Of a stretch of DNA of 64,000 bases, positions 9,196-22,218 are shown piece after piece (position 1 is the first letter of the stretch; every line of letters begins with the position of its first letter). Source of the DNA: Burkholderiales bacterium (GTDB taxonomy: Bacteria > Pseudomonadota > Gammaproteobacteria > Burkholderiales > SG8-39); assembly GCA_027493935.1 (NCBI GenBank), contig JAOSJV010000010.1:62001-126000 (forward strand), read 5' to 3'. The notes beneath the pieces were generated by a model. It saw nothing but the letters and a program-made list of their open reading frames with translations, did no database searches and was not told where the DNA came from. A program made the translations under genes and the position numbers.

Positions 9196-10708
9196 ATGAG
9201 GCGCGAGGATCTCGTGATCGGTATCGTCGGAACCGGCGTGATGGGGCGCGGGATCGCGCAGATCGCCGCCCAGGCCGGCATCCGGGTCGTGCTCTACGAT
9301 GCGCGCGCCGACGCGGCGCCGGCCGCGCGCGACCATGTCGCCGAAACGCTCGCCAAGCTCGCCGAGCGCGGCAAGCTGGACCCCGCCGCCGCGCGTGCGG
9401 CGGTGGACCGCCTGCACATCGCCGGGGCGCTCGCCGAGCTCGCCGGTTGCCAGGTGGTGATCGAGGCGATCGTCGAGCAGCTCGAGGCCAAGCGCGCGCT
9501 GTTCGACGAGCTCGAGCGGGTCGTGCCGGTCGACTGCGTGCTCGCAACCAACACCTCGTCGCTGCAGGTCACCGCGATCGCGGCGGGCGCCACGCGTGCG
9601 GAGCGCTTCGGCGGCTTTCATTTCTTCAATCCCGTCCCGCTGATGAGGGTCGTCGAGGTGATCGACGGGGTGCTGACCGCGCCCTGGGTGGGCGATGCGC
9701 TCGACGCGCTCGCGCGACGCATGGGCCACACCCCGGTGCGCGCGAAGGACACACCGGGCTTCATCGTGAACCACGCCGGGCGCGGGTTCGGAACCGAGGC
9801 GCTGCAGATCCTGCGCGAGGGCGTGGCGGCGGTGCACGAGATCGACGACATCCTGCGCGAAGCCGCGGGCTTCCGTATGGGGCCGTTCGAGCTCTTCGAC
9901 CTGACCGGTCTCGACGTCTCGCATCCGGTCATGGAGTCGATCTACGCGCAGTATTATCACGAGCCGCGCTACCGCCCGTCGCCGATCGCCGCGCAGCGCG
10001 TGGTCGCCGGCCTCTACGGGCGCAAGTCCGCGAACCGGGGTTTCTATCGCTACGTCGACGGCAAGCGCGAGGCGATCCCCGCCGCGCCAGCACCACGCGC
10101 AGCCGCGGTGCCGGTCTGGGTGAGCCGCGCGGGGCTCGGCGCCGACGCGGCCGAGCTCGTCGCGAAGCTCGGTGCGCGGATCGACGGCGGCGGCGCCCCC
10201 GGCCCCGCATCGCTGTGCGTAGTCGCGCCGCTCGGCGCCGATGCCACGACCGCCGCGCTCGCCGAAGGCCTGGACGCCATGCGCACGGTCGCGGTGGACG
10301 CGCTCTTCCCGCTCGCCAAGCGGCGCACGCTGATGACGACGCCGGTCACCTCGCCGGCGATGCGCGACGCGGCGCACGCGCTGCTCGCCGCCGACGGCGT
10401 GCCGGTGACCCTCGTCCACGACAGCCCGGGCTTCGTCGCGCAGCGCAGTGATCGCGCACATCGTCAACATCGCGTGCGACATCGCGCAGCAGCGCATCGC
10501 GACGCCGTCGGACATCGACCGCGCGGTGAACCTCGGGCTGGGTTATCCGATGGGACCGCTCGCCTGGGGCGACGCGCTCGGTCCCGGACGGGTGCTCGCG
10601 ATCCTGCGCGAGCTTTTTGACTTCTATCAAGATCCCCGGTACCGCCCGAGCCCGTGGCTGCGGCGCCGCGCACGGCTGGGGGTATCATTGCTGACCCCCG
10701 AAGCCTGA
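9196..10708 (+). CDS. 3-hydroxyacyl-CoA dehydrogenase, PaaH/HbdA-like with duplicated C-terminal domain (frameshifted)
   Basis: About 503 residues. The NAD fold begins [20 protein letters not shown]. The catalytic His lies in [12 protein letters not shown], and ATNTSSL and DTPGFIVN are conserved. The length indicates two C-terminal dehydrogenase domains, as in the phenylacetate-pathway PaaH/PaaC type. One extra base (A 10447) breaks the frame between GFVAQR and [16 protein letters not shown] 9157 is an alternative start in the same frame; 9196 lies closer to the fold. It oxidises an L-3-hydroxyacyl-CoA. Together with the glutaryl-CoA dehydrogenase that follows it suggests dicarboxyl-CoA or aromatic-acid breakdown. 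Confidence 0.88.
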
Positions 10709-10745
10709 GCGGCGGGCCCGCGCGCCCGTGCCTGGAGGAATCGAG

Positions 10746-11939
10746 ATGAACGCACCCGAGACCACCGCGAAGCCAGCGTTCCAGTGGGACGATCCGTTCC
10801 TGCTCGAGGAGCAGCTCTCCGAGGAGGAACGCATGGTGCGCGACAGCGCGCGCGCCTACTGCCAGGAGAGACTGCTGCCGCGCGTGCTCGAGGCGACGCG
10901 CAAGGAGAAATTCGACCGCGAGATCATGAACGAGATGGGCGCGCTCGGCTTCCTCGGCTCGACCATCGACGGCTACGGCTGCGCCGGCGTGAACCACGTG
11001 TGCTACGGGCTGATCGCGCGCGAGGTCGAGCGCGTCGACTCGGGCTACCGCTCGGCGATGAGCGTGCAGTCCTCGCTCGTGATGCATCCGATCCACGCGT
11101 ACGGCACCGAGGAGCAGCGGCAGAAGTACCTGCCGAAGCTCGCGACCGGAGAGTCTGTCGGCTGCTTCGGCCTCACCGAGCCGAACCACGGCTCCGACCC
11201 CGGCAGCATGCAGACGCGCGCGCGCAAGGTCTCCGGCGGCTACGTGCTGAACGGCTCGAAGATGTGGATCACCAACTCGCCGATCGCCGACGTGTTCGTG
11301 GTGTGGGCGAAGACCGAGGACGGGGTGATCCGCGGCTTCGTCCTCGAGCGCGGGATGAAGGGGCTTTCCGCGCCCAAGATCGAGGGCAAGATGAGCCTGC
11401 GCGCATCCATCACGGGCGAGGTCGTGATGGACGACGTCGAGGTGCCCGTGTCGAGCCTGCTGCCGAACGTGCAAGGGCTCAAGGGGCCGTTCGGCTGCCT
11501 CAACAAGGCGCGCTACGGCATCGCATGGGGCGCGCTCGGAGCCGCCGAGGACTGCTGGCACCGCGCGCGGCAGTACGTGCTCGACCGCAAGCAGTTCGGC
11601 CGGCCGCTCGCGGCCAACCAGCTGATCCAGCTCAAGCTCGCCAACATGATGACCGAGATCACGCTCGGGCTGCAGGCGGCGCTGCGCGTCGGGCGCCTGC
11701 TCGACGAGGGGCGCGCGACGCCCGAGATGGTGTCGCTGGTGAAGCGCAATTCCTGCGGCAAGGCGCTCGACATCGCCCGCACCGCGCGTGACATGCACGG
11801 CGGCAATGGCATCGCCGACGAGTTCCACGTCATCCGGCATGCCATCAACCTGGAAACGGTGAACACCTACGAGGGCACGCACGACATCCACGCTCTCATC
11901 CTCGGCCGGGCCCAGACCGGGATCCAGGCGTTCAACTAG
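10746..11939 (+). CDS. gcdH: Glutaryl-CoA dehydrogenase
   Basis: A 397-residue acyl-CoA dehydrogenase. The N-terminus ([18 protein letters not shown]), the FAD-binding [17 protein letters not shown], and the C-terminal Glu in [20 protein letters not shown] are characteristic of glutaryl-CoA dehydrogenases, which oxidise and decarboxylate glutaryl-CoA to crotonyl-CoA using FAD and ETF. ATG 10746 follows GGAGGAA at 10734-10740. It is 37 bases downstream of the hydroxyacyl-CoA dehydrogenase, so it is likely co-transcribed with it. A strong hairpin lies 55 bases beyond the stop. Confidence 0.95.
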   Translation: MNAPETTAKPAFQWDDPFLLEEQLSEEERMVRDSARAYCQERLLPRVLEATRKEKFDREIMNEMGALGFLGSTIDGYGCAGVNHVCYGLIAREVERVDSGYRSAMSVQSSLVMHPIHAYGTEEQRQKYLPKLATGESVGCFGLTEPNHGSDPGSMQTRARKVSGGYVLNGSKMWITNSPIADVFVVWAKTEDGVIRGFVLERGMKGLSAPKIEGKMSLRASITGEVVMDDVEVPVSSLLPNVQGLKGPFGCLNKARYGIAWGALGAAEDCWHRARQYVLDRKQFGRPLAANQLIQLKLANMMTEITLGLQAALRVGRLLDEGRATPEMVSLVKRNSCGKALDIARTARDMHGGNGIADEFHVIRHAINLETVNTYEGTHDIHALILGRAQTGIQAFN

Positions 11940-11994
11940 ACGGGCGTACCGATCCGCGGAGCCCCGCGGTTCCCCGCTGCCCGGGTGCCGAACC

Positions 11995-12014
11995 GGGGAA
12001 CCCTACGGTTCCCC
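11995..12014 (+). terminator. Perfect 8-bp hairpin after gcdH
   Basis: GGGGAACC at 11995-12002 pairs perfectly with GGTTCCCC at 12007-12014 around a CTAC loop. A third copy of GGTTCCCC at 11968-11975 could compete as an alternative partner. There is no T tract, so it would be an imperfect intrinsic terminator or an mRNA-stabilising stem. The rest of the 236-base gap to tag shows no gene. Confidence 0.45.
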
Positions 12015-12175
12015 TGTGACGCCCTTCGCAACCGCGTTCGGCCGCGACCCGGCGCGCAGCTCGGCGAGATTGCGCTGCTCGCCACCGCCGCCCTCTCCGG
12101 GGTCGGCCGCGGCGCACGGTGGCGCGCGGGGGTCGTTCGCTCTCGGCGAAGTTCGCCGTTTGATACGCTTGCGGC

Positions 12176-12757
12176 ATGGGCGACTCGCCAGTGCGGTGCG
12201 CGTGGTGCCTCGGGTCGGAGCAGTACGTGCGCTACCACGACCAGGAATGGGGCGTCCCGGTGCACGACGACCGGGTGCTGTTCGAGTTCCTGATCCTCGA
12301 GGGCGCTCAGGCCGGACTATCCTGGTCGACGATCCTGCAGAAGCGGGCCGGCTACCGGCAGGCGTTCGCGGGGTTCGATCCCCGGCGGGTGGCCCGCTTC
12401 GACGCTGCGCGGCGCCGCCGACTGCTGGCCGACGCCGGCATCGTGCGCAACCGCGCCAAGATCGAGGCGGCCGCGTCCAACGCCCGCGCTTTCCTCGCCA
12501 TCCAGGATGAATTCGGGTCGTTCGACGCCTATCTGTGGCGCCTCGTCGGCGGACATCCGCTTCGCAACCGGTGGCGTACATCGGAACAGGTGCCCGCGCG
12601 GACGCGGGAGTCGGTGGCCCTCTCGAAAGACCTCGTCGGGCGTGGGTTCAAGTTCGTCGGGCCGACGACGTGCTACGCGTTCATGCAGGCGGTAGGTCTC
12701 GTCAACGACCACGTGATCGACTGCTTTCGCCACGCCGAGGTGAGCGCGCTAGAATGA
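12176..12757 (+). CDS. tag: DNA-3-methyladenine glycosylase I
   Basis: A 193-residue base-excision glycosylase. The N-terminal zinc ligands are visible in VRCAWC and YHDQEWGVP, the substrate pocket segment in FEFLILEGAQAGLSWSTIL, and the C-terminal zinc ligands in VNDHVIDCF, matching E. coli Tag. It removes 3-methyladenine from alkylated DNA. The stop overlaps an ATG (ATGA) that could start a longer version of the next gene, so the two are probably co-transcribed. Confidence 0.95.
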   Translation: MGDSPVRCAWCLGSEQYVRYHDQEWGVPVHDDRVLFEFLILEGAQAGLSWSTILQKRAGYRQAFAGFDPRRVARFDAARRRRLLADAGIVRNRAKIEAAASNARAFLAIQDEFGSFDAYLWRLVGGHPLRNRWRTSEQVPARTRESVALSKDLVGRGFKFVGPTTCYAFMQAVGLVNDHVIDCFRHAEVSALE

Positions 12758-12789
12758 CATCTGATCGCCCGCCGCTCGAGGAAGCACGC

Positions 12790-13419
12790 ATGAAGATGTT
12801 CCGCCGGTTTCTGTCCGCAGTCCTCCTGGCCGTGCTCGGCGCCACGGTGGCGCACGCCCAGTCGCCGCGAGCAGGTGAGGCGGTGTTCCTGGTCGCGAGT
12901 CCGCAGTTCCGCGACCCCACCTACTTCCACACCGTGCTGATCGCGTCGCCGCTCGACAACGGCGGGCACATCGGCATCATCCTGAACCGGCCGACGACCC
13001 GCTCCCTCGCGAGCCTCTTTCCGGAGCACGAGCCGTCGAAGAAGGTCGCCGACCCGGTCTATTTCGGCGGTCCCTTCTCGCGCTCCGCGCTGGTCGCGGT
13101 GGTGCACCGCGACGCGAGTCCCGGACAGGGCTCGCTCCCGCTGATGAAGAGCCTCTACCTCGCGATCAACGTGGGCACGATCGATCAGATCATCGAGAGC
13201 ACGCCGAACGAGGCACGCTACTACGTCGGCTACGTCGGCTGGCGCCCGGGCGAGCTGCGGCGCGAGATCGATCGCGGCCTGTGGGCGGTGCTGAACGCCG
13301 ACGCCAAGACCGTCTTCCGCAAGGACACGGAGGGCATGTGGGAGGAGCTCCACCGCATGACCCGCCAGATCACGGCGTCCACCGACTCGGACGAGCCCGG
13401 CGCGCCCGACCGGCTCTGA
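12790..13419 (+). CDS. Exported AlgH/YqgE-family protein, copy 1
   Basis: A 209-residue AlgH/YqgE (DUF179) fold: GEAVFLVASPQFRDPTYFHT, IGIILNRPTTRSLASLFP, VYFGGPFS and GYVGWRPGELRREI are the family landmarks. Unlike the usual cytoplasmic YqgE, it begins with a clear signal peptide (MKMFRRFLSAVLLAVLGATV ending AHA-Q). ATG 12790 is chosen because GAGGAAG at 12778-12784 precedes it; ATG 12754 would place charged residues before the signal. It is followed one base later by a paralogue with the same architecture. The molecular function of the family is not established. Confidence 0.87.
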   Translation: MKMFRRFLSAVLLAVLGATVAHAQSPRAGEAVFLVASPQFRDPTYFHTVLIASPLDNGGHIGIILNRPTTRSLASLFPEHEPSKKVADPVYFGGPFSRSALVAVVHRDASPGQGSLPLMKSLYLAINVGTIDQIIESTPNEARYYVGYVGWRPGELRREIDRGLWAVLNADAKTVFRKDTEGMWEELHRMTRQITASTDSDEPGAPDRL

Positions 13420-13420
13420 C

Positions 13421-14008
13421 ATGATCCGCTGCGGCGTCCGGCCGCTGCTGTGTGCCGCCGCCGCCGCGCTCGTGCAGGGTGCCGCGCTCGCGCAAGCCCC
13501 GGGCGCCGGGCTGCTCGTTGCCAAGCCGCAGCTCGTCGATCCGAACTTCCAGGAAACAGTGGTGCTCGTCGCCGGTACGCCGGACGGCGCGGCGGTCGGC
13601 GTCATCATCAACCGTCCAACGCGGCAGGCGCTCGCCGACATCCTTCCGGGAAATCCCGCGCTCGCGCGTTTCACCGAGCCGCTCTTCTTCGGCGGGCCGG
13701 TGGCGGTCGGCGGCCTCTTCGCGGTGTTTCGCGCGGCAGAGCCCGCGGGCGCGGCGGTGCGCGTCGCCGAGGATCTCTGGATCGCGCTCGATCCGGCCAC
13801 CATCGAGCGCTTGATGCGCACGCCGCCCGCCGAGATCCGCTTCTTCATCGGCTACTCCGGCTGGGCGCCGGGACAGCTTCAGGCCGAGCTCGCGCGCGGC
13901 GCGTGGTGGACGCTGCCCGTGGACGCGAAGCTCGCTTTCCGCCCCGACCCTTCGAGTCTCTGGGAAGAACTCGCGAACCGGGCGCGCGCGGTCACCGCCT
14001 CCCGTTGA
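13421..14008 (+). CDS. Exported AlgH/YqgE-family protein, copy 2
   Basis: A 195-residue paralogue of the preceding gene. The N-terminal signal peptide ends ALA-QA after a hydrophobic stretch. The domain has GLLVAKPQLVDPNFQETVVL, VGVIINRPTRQALADIL, LFFGGPVAVGG and IGYSGWAPGQLQAEL. It starts one base after the stop of copy 1, and its stop lies four bases from the convergent clpB stop. The pair presumably acts in the periplasm, perhaps as a heterodimer; that is inference from arrangement only. Confidence 0.87.
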   Translation: MIRCGVRPLLCAAAAALVQGAALAQAPGAGLLVAKPQLVDPNFQETVVLVAGTPDGAAVGVIINRPTRQALADILPGNPALARFTEPLFFGGPVAVGGLFAVFRAAEPAGAAVRVAEDLWIALDPATIERLMRTPPAEIRFFIGYSGWAPGQLQAELARGAWWTLPVDAKLAFRPDPSSLWEELANRARAVTASR

Positions 14009-14011
14009 GCG

Positions 14012-16624
<2,613 letters not shown>

Positions 16625-16655
16625 CGCGCAATATCTCCGTATCGGTGGCTCGGAG

Positions 16656-16682
16656 GTGCGGCCGAATGCCGAATTTTTCAAG
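16656..16682 (-). promoter_or_regulatory. Candidate sigma-32 heat-shock promoter of clpB
   Basis: On the minus strand, CTTGAAA (16682-16676) is followed after 14 bases by CCGCAC (16661-16656). This resembles the sigma-32 consensus CTTGAAA-N13/15-CCCCAT with a perfect -35 and 4 of 6 bases in the -10. The placement, about 30-60 bases before the clpB ATG, is right. It shares the intergenic region with the divergent kinase gene. Confidence 0.55.
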
Positions 16683-16796
16683 TCTGGCAGGAGGTTGGCG
16701 CGCTTCGCTGCGAACCACTGGGATAAACTCGAGCGAAATCCGCGGATTACCTTCCGTGGTTCACGCGCACCGCACCCCGGATCCACAGCCGCACCG

Positions 16797-18094
<1,298 letters not shown>

Positions 18095-18112
18095 CCTGGG
18101 CCCGGGGGCCGC

Positions 18113-19028
18113 TCAGGCTGCGGCCGACGCGGCGGGGGCGATCGCCGCGGGCGCGGCGCCCCAAGTCTCGCGCACGACGCCGAGCAGCGCCGCGACGAGC
18201 GGGTCATTGGCGCGCGCTGCCAAGTAGACGAACCACAACGTGGTCGTGGCGCGGGCGGGCTCCCAGACACACACCTCGCCTTTTCGCTCCAGCTCGCGCG
18301 CGAGGTCCTCGCGCATCAGGCTCAAACCCACGCCCGAGCTCACCAGGCTGACGATATCCGACTCGTGGTCGGCCTCGACCACGCGCGCGGGCGTCACACC
18401 GTGCTCGCGGAAGAGCGTGTGCACGAGACGATTGTGCGTGCTCACCGGCGGCGTGTGAATCCACGGCAGCGCCGCCACGGCGGACCAGTTCGCCGCGTCC
18501 AGACGTGCGCGCCATTCCGCTGGGGCGGCCACGCGATAGACGATCTCGCGCAGCCGGACACGCGCGACTTCCGGATCGTCGAGCGGCCCGAAGTAGAAGC
18601 TCGCGTCGAGGTCGCTGGCGCGCACTTTCGCAAGCGCCACCCCCGAAACCTCGTGGTGCAGCTCGAGCTTGAGCCGGGGATGGCGCTCGACCGACAGGCT
18701 CAGCAGCTCGCCGAGGCGCGTCAGCGCGGCATCGGCGACCGTGCCGAGGCGCAGCGTCCCGGCTAGCTCGTGCGCAAGCGTCCCCGCCTCGTCGCGCAGC
18801 GCCCGCGCGGCAGCGAGCACCGCCTCGGCACGCGGCAGCAGCCGTTCCCCCGCAGCGGTCAGCGAGACCCCCACGGCTGCGCTCGAAGAGCGCGACCCCG
18901 AGTTCGTCCTCGAGCGCCTTCAGCTGCGCGCTAACCGCCGGCTGGCTGACGTGCAGCCGCTCGGCCGCCCGCGTCACGTGCCCGAGGGCGGCAACGGTCA
19001 CGAAACTTCTCAGTTGATACAGCTCCAT
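18113..19028 (-). CDS. LysR-family transcriptional regulator (frameshifted)
   Basis: About 304 residues. The N-terminal winged HTH is classic ([20 protein letters not shown], then [20 protein letters not shown]). The effector domain ends [17 protein letters not shown]. An extra base in the C5 run at 18868-18872 (plus strand) splits the HTH from the rest; removing it restores [13 protein letters not shown]. It stands alone, convergent with the kinase. The target is unknown; the divergent small ORF at 19202 is the nearest candidate. Confidence 0.88.
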
Positions 19029-19117
19029 CGGGAGAGGATTGTACTGCCGAATTGCTGCAATGCACCGCGACCTAGGGCACGATAGCTGTTAGTGATTACC
19101 CTCATTGGCAGATCCGA

Positions 19118-19147
19118 TTGGACTTTGTCTAGTCAACCCCATATAGT
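19118..19147 (+). promoter_or_regulatory. Candidate sigma-70 promoter in AT-rich LysR upstream region
   Basis: TTGGAC (19118-19123) and TATAGT (19142-19147) are 18 bases apart in the least GC-rich stretch of the window (about 19080-19200), between the LysR start and the small ORF at 19202. It is a plausible LysR-controlled divergent promoter region. Confidence 0.4.
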
Positions 19148-19201
19148 CGTAGCGTGCAGCGCAATAAGTATGTAATATCAGTTATGTATATAGAGGCTCG
19201 A

Positions 19202-19498
19202 ATGACGGCCGATGGACCTAGCACGAACTTCGTCGGCGCTCCCGAGCTGAGGGTGGCTCACCGGACGTCGGCCAGAGGCGACGTTCGAATTGCGCAACGC
19301 AACAGCACGCTGGAATTGAACGAGATGCAAGCCGACTTCGCTCAGATCGAACGGCGCGCGCGCGCCATGCGCGTCGAGGCGCTGTGGACCATCGCAGGAA
19401 CCCTCCGCGATTGGATGATGATCGGGCTGGGGCGCTTTCGGGCTGCGGCGCGTGGCGGGACGTACGCCGGGCTCCACCGCTCCCCTCACACCGGTTGA
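19202..19498 (+). CDS. Small hypothetical protein
   Basis: A 98-residue ORF whose ATG follows AGAGG at proper spacing and a promoter-like element. I do not recognise it. The N-terminal half is polar; the C-terminal half contains an amphipathic Arg-rich helix (QIERRARAMRVEALW) followed by a hydrophobic stretch with two Trp, as in small membrane-associated proteins of proteobacteria. GTG 19154 gives a 114-residue alternative. It is divergent from the LysR gene. It could be a chance ORF; the Shine-Dalgarno and the promoter position are the main support. Confidence 0.42.
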   Translation: MTADGPSTNFVGAPELRVAHRTSARGDVRIAQRNSTLELNEMQADFAQIERRARAMRVEALWTIAGTLRDWMMIGLGRFRAAARGGTYAGLHRSPHTG

Positions 19499-19705
19499 AC
19501 CGCCGCCGCGGCGGCGGACGATCCGTCCGCGTCGGGCCACGCAGGCCGGGGATCCCTCCTCCTCCTCCCTCCGACCCGCATCACGGCCCGACGCGCGACG
19601 GTCCTCGCACAGGGCGTGCTCGCCAGACGCGCCGCATCGGGTCTCGCCTGCTTGCGCGTTCGCACCTCGCCGCAGCGGCCCAGCGGCCCGCTAGAATGGC
19701 CGCGA

Positions 19706-21247
19706 ATGAACCTCGCGCAACTCCTCGCCCGCGCGGCCGGCGTCTTCGCCACGGCGCCTGCTCTGTCGAAGGGACCGCATCTCTTCGCCACCTATGCCGG
19801 TCTTGCCGCGCGCTGCGCGCGGCTCGCCGGCGCACTGCGCACCCGCTGTGGGCTCGTCCCGGGGACCGGGTCGCGATGCTCATGAGCAATCGTCCCGAGT
19901 ACATCGAAACGCTGTGGGCCGCCTGGTGGGCGGGGCTCGCGGCGGTGCCGATCAACGCCAGACTGCATCCGCGCGAGGCTGAATACATCCTCGCGCACAG
20001 CGGCGCGCGACTCGCGTTCGTCGGCGGCGACCTCGCACACGGCATCGCCCCCGCGCGCGGACGCCCTGCCCGCGCTCGCGCGCATCGTGGAGCCGGGGTC
20101 GGCCGACTATGCCGCCCTCCTCGCGACCGAGGCGTCCGCGCCGATCCATCCCGTCGCCGGGGACGACGTCGCGTGGCTCTTCTACACGAGCGGCACCACC
20201 GGCCGGCCGAAGGGCGTCATGCTGACGCACGCCAACCTTCTGACGATGACGCTTTGCTACTTCGCCGACGTCGACGGGATCGCACCGGGCGACGCGATGG
20301 TCCATGCGGCACCGATCTCGCACGGCTCGGGCCTGTACGGGCTACCGCACGTCGCGGCGGCGGCGCACCAGGTGATTCCGGAGAGCGGCCAGTTCGATCC
20401 GGCCGAGATCTTCGCGCTCGCCGACCGCTACCCCGGCACCGCCCTCTTCGCCGCTCCGACGATGGTGAAGCGGATGGTCGACCACGCCCGGTCGGCGCAT
20501 CCGCCCCTCACGGGGCTGAAGACGGTGGTCTACGGAGGCGCGCCGATGTATCTCGCCGACATCCAGGATGCGCTGGCCGTGCTCGGGCAGCGCTTCGTCC
20601 AGATCTACGGCCAGGGCGAGAGTCCGATGACGATCACCGCACTCGCCCGCCGTCACTTCGGCGACGCGAGCCATCCGCGCTATGCGCAGCGGCTCGCGTC
20701 GGTTGGCATCGCGCAGACCGGCATGGAGGTGCGCGTCGCCGATGCCGGCGATCGTCCGCTGCCGCCGGGAGAGGCCGGCGAGGTGCTGGTGCGCGGCCCG
20801 GCGGTGATGCGCGGCTACTGGCAGAACGAAGAGGCGACGGCCGTGGCGCTGCACAACGGCTGGCTCCACACCGGCGACGTCGGCGCGCTCGATGCCGACG
20901 GGTTCCTGACGCTCCTCGACCGCTCGAAGGACCTCATCATCAGCGGCGGCTCGAACGTCTACCCGCGCGAGGTCGAGGAGGTCCTGCTCACCCATCCCGG
21001 CGTGCAGGAGGTCTCGGTCGTCGGCCGGCCGAATCCCGAGTGGGGCGAGGAGATCGTCGCCGTGGTCGTTCGCACGCCCGGCACGCCGGTCGCCGCCGAG
21101 GAGCTCGATCGGCTGTGCCTCGCCCACATCGCGCGGTACAAACGGCCGCGCGACTACCGCTTCGTCGATGAGCTGCCGAAGAACAACTATGGAAAAATCC
21201 TGAAGACCGAACTGCGCGACGCGCTCGCGCGCGAGCCGCGCAGCTGA
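19706..21247 (+). CDS. AMP-dependent acyl-CoA synthetase/ligase (two compensating frameshifts)
   Basis: About 513 residues. The adenylate-forming signature LFYTSGTTGRPKGVMLTH is near residue 160. YGQGESP, GWLHTGDVGALD, DRSKDLIISGGSNVYPREVEE and the C-terminal catalytic Lys in LPKNNYGKILK follow in order. One G is missing at the G4 run 19861-19864 and one C is extra at the C5 run 20048-20052; together they restore a continuous frame through PGDRVAMLMSNRPEY and ARIVEPGSADYAAL. It activates a carboxylic acid to its CoA ester; the chain or ring specificity is unknown. A TAGAAT element precedes the ATG. Confidence 0.88.
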
Positions 21248-21263
21248 GCCAACGAGGATCTGC

Positions 21264-21605
21264 ATGCCCGGCACATTCCTGCGCTTCTACGTTCACGAGC
21301 ACCGGCGCCATTCCGGCGTGCTGCTCTACGAGTGGCTGCTCGAGCAGGCCCGCGCGCTCGGCATTCCGGGCGGCTCGGCGTTCCGCGCGATCGCCGGCTA
21401 CGGACGGCACGGCGTGCTGCACGAGCAGCGCTTCTTCGAGCTCGCGGCCGATCTGCCGGTCGAGGTGGAATTCATCGTCGACGACGCCCAGGCCGCGACG
21501 CTGCTCGAGCGCCTCCGGCGCGAGGGCGTCGACGTCGTCTACGCTCGCATCCCGGCGGAGTTCGGCGCCGTCGGCGACAAGCAGAGCCGCGCAGACCGAG
21601 CGTGA
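21264..21605 (+). CDS. DUF190 family protein (PII-like fold)
   Basis: A 113-residue DUF190 protein: FLRFYVHEHRRHSGVLLYEW, then GIPGGSAFRAIAGYGRHG and PVEVEFIVDD are the family landmarks. DUF190 proteins are frequently encoded beside, or fused to, CrcB fluoride channels. Here it sits 16 bases after the acyl-CoA synthetase and converges on crcB 230 bases away. A role in fluoride or anion response is inferred from that association. Confidence 0.85.
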   Translation: MPGTFLRFYVHEHRRHSGVLLYEWLLEQARALGIPGGSAFRAIAGYGRHGVLHEQRFFELAADLPVEVEFIVDDAQAATLLERLRREGVDVVYARIPAEFGAVGDKQSRADRA

Positions 21606-21681
21606 TTCATCTCCGCGAGCCCTGTCCCCGAGGAGACGATCGCCGCAAGGAGATCCAGCCAGCCATCGATCGCGCGTACTC

Positions 21682-21796
21682 GGGCTTCCCGCTTCCGCGG
21701 GAATGAAGGCGCGGTGCCAGGTCATCCCCGCAAACGCGGAAATCCACGGTGCCTTCGCACACCACCGACCTGGATTTCCGGCTGCGCGGGAATGCC
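21682..21796. repeat. Cluster of three ~25-bp short palindromic repeat units
   Basis: Three related units of form TGGATTTCCGC-n-CGCGGGAATGAC occur: direct at 21682-21705, inverted at 21721-21746, direct at 21770-21796. The middle and last form a large inverted repeat (GGAAATCCA / TGGATTTCC). This looks like the REP/Correia-like intergenic repeat sequences of several betaproteobacteria and gammaproteobacteria. It lies between the convergent DUF190 and crcB genes, where it may act as a bidirectional terminator. Confidence 0.6.
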
Positions 21797-21834
21797 GACC
21801 GTAGGCAGGACTTCCCTGACCGCGCGCCCCGGGG

Positions 21835-22218
21835 CTACCCGCGCAGCAGCCGCACCGTCTCCAGGCCGAGGACGGTCATCGCAAGCGAGCCGAAGAGGTG
21901 CGCGCCGGCGTGCGCGAAGGCCCAGCCGTAGCGCCCGCTCTGCAGCAGCGACACCGACTCGGCCGAGAACGTCGAGAAGGTCGTCAGCGCCCCGAGGAAC
22001 CCGGTGATCACGAACAGCCGCGCCTCGGGCGGCAGGCCCGCGACCTGGTCGAACTGCGCGACTGCGACGCCGACCAGGTAGCCGCCGGCGAGGTTCGCCA
22101 TCAGCGTGCCAAGCGGCAGGTTGGGAACGAGCGCGTTGAGCGCCGCACCGAGCCCCCAGCGCACCCACGCGCCGAGCGCGGCGCCCACGCCGACCGCAGC
22201 CAGCGCGCTAAGCTGCAT
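21835..22218 (-). CDS. crcB: Fluoride ion channel CrcB (Fluc)
   Basis: A 127-residue membrane protein with four hydrophobic segments. The conserved pore Asn is in GTLMANLAGGYLVG and the Phe-box in GFLGALTTFSTFSAES. It functions as a dual-topology dimer exporting fluoride. Its start overlaps the moaE stop by 11 bases, so it appears to be the last gene of the molybdenum-cofactor operon. No fluoride riboswitch is recognisable upstream, consistent with read-through transcription. Confidence 0.93.
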   Translation of the reverse strand: MQLSALAAVGVGAALGAWVRWGLGAALNALVPNLPLGTLMANLAGGYLVGVAVAQFDQVAGLPPEARLFVITGFLGALTTFSTFSAESVSLLQSGRYGWAFAHAGAHLFGSLAMTVLGLETVRLLRG

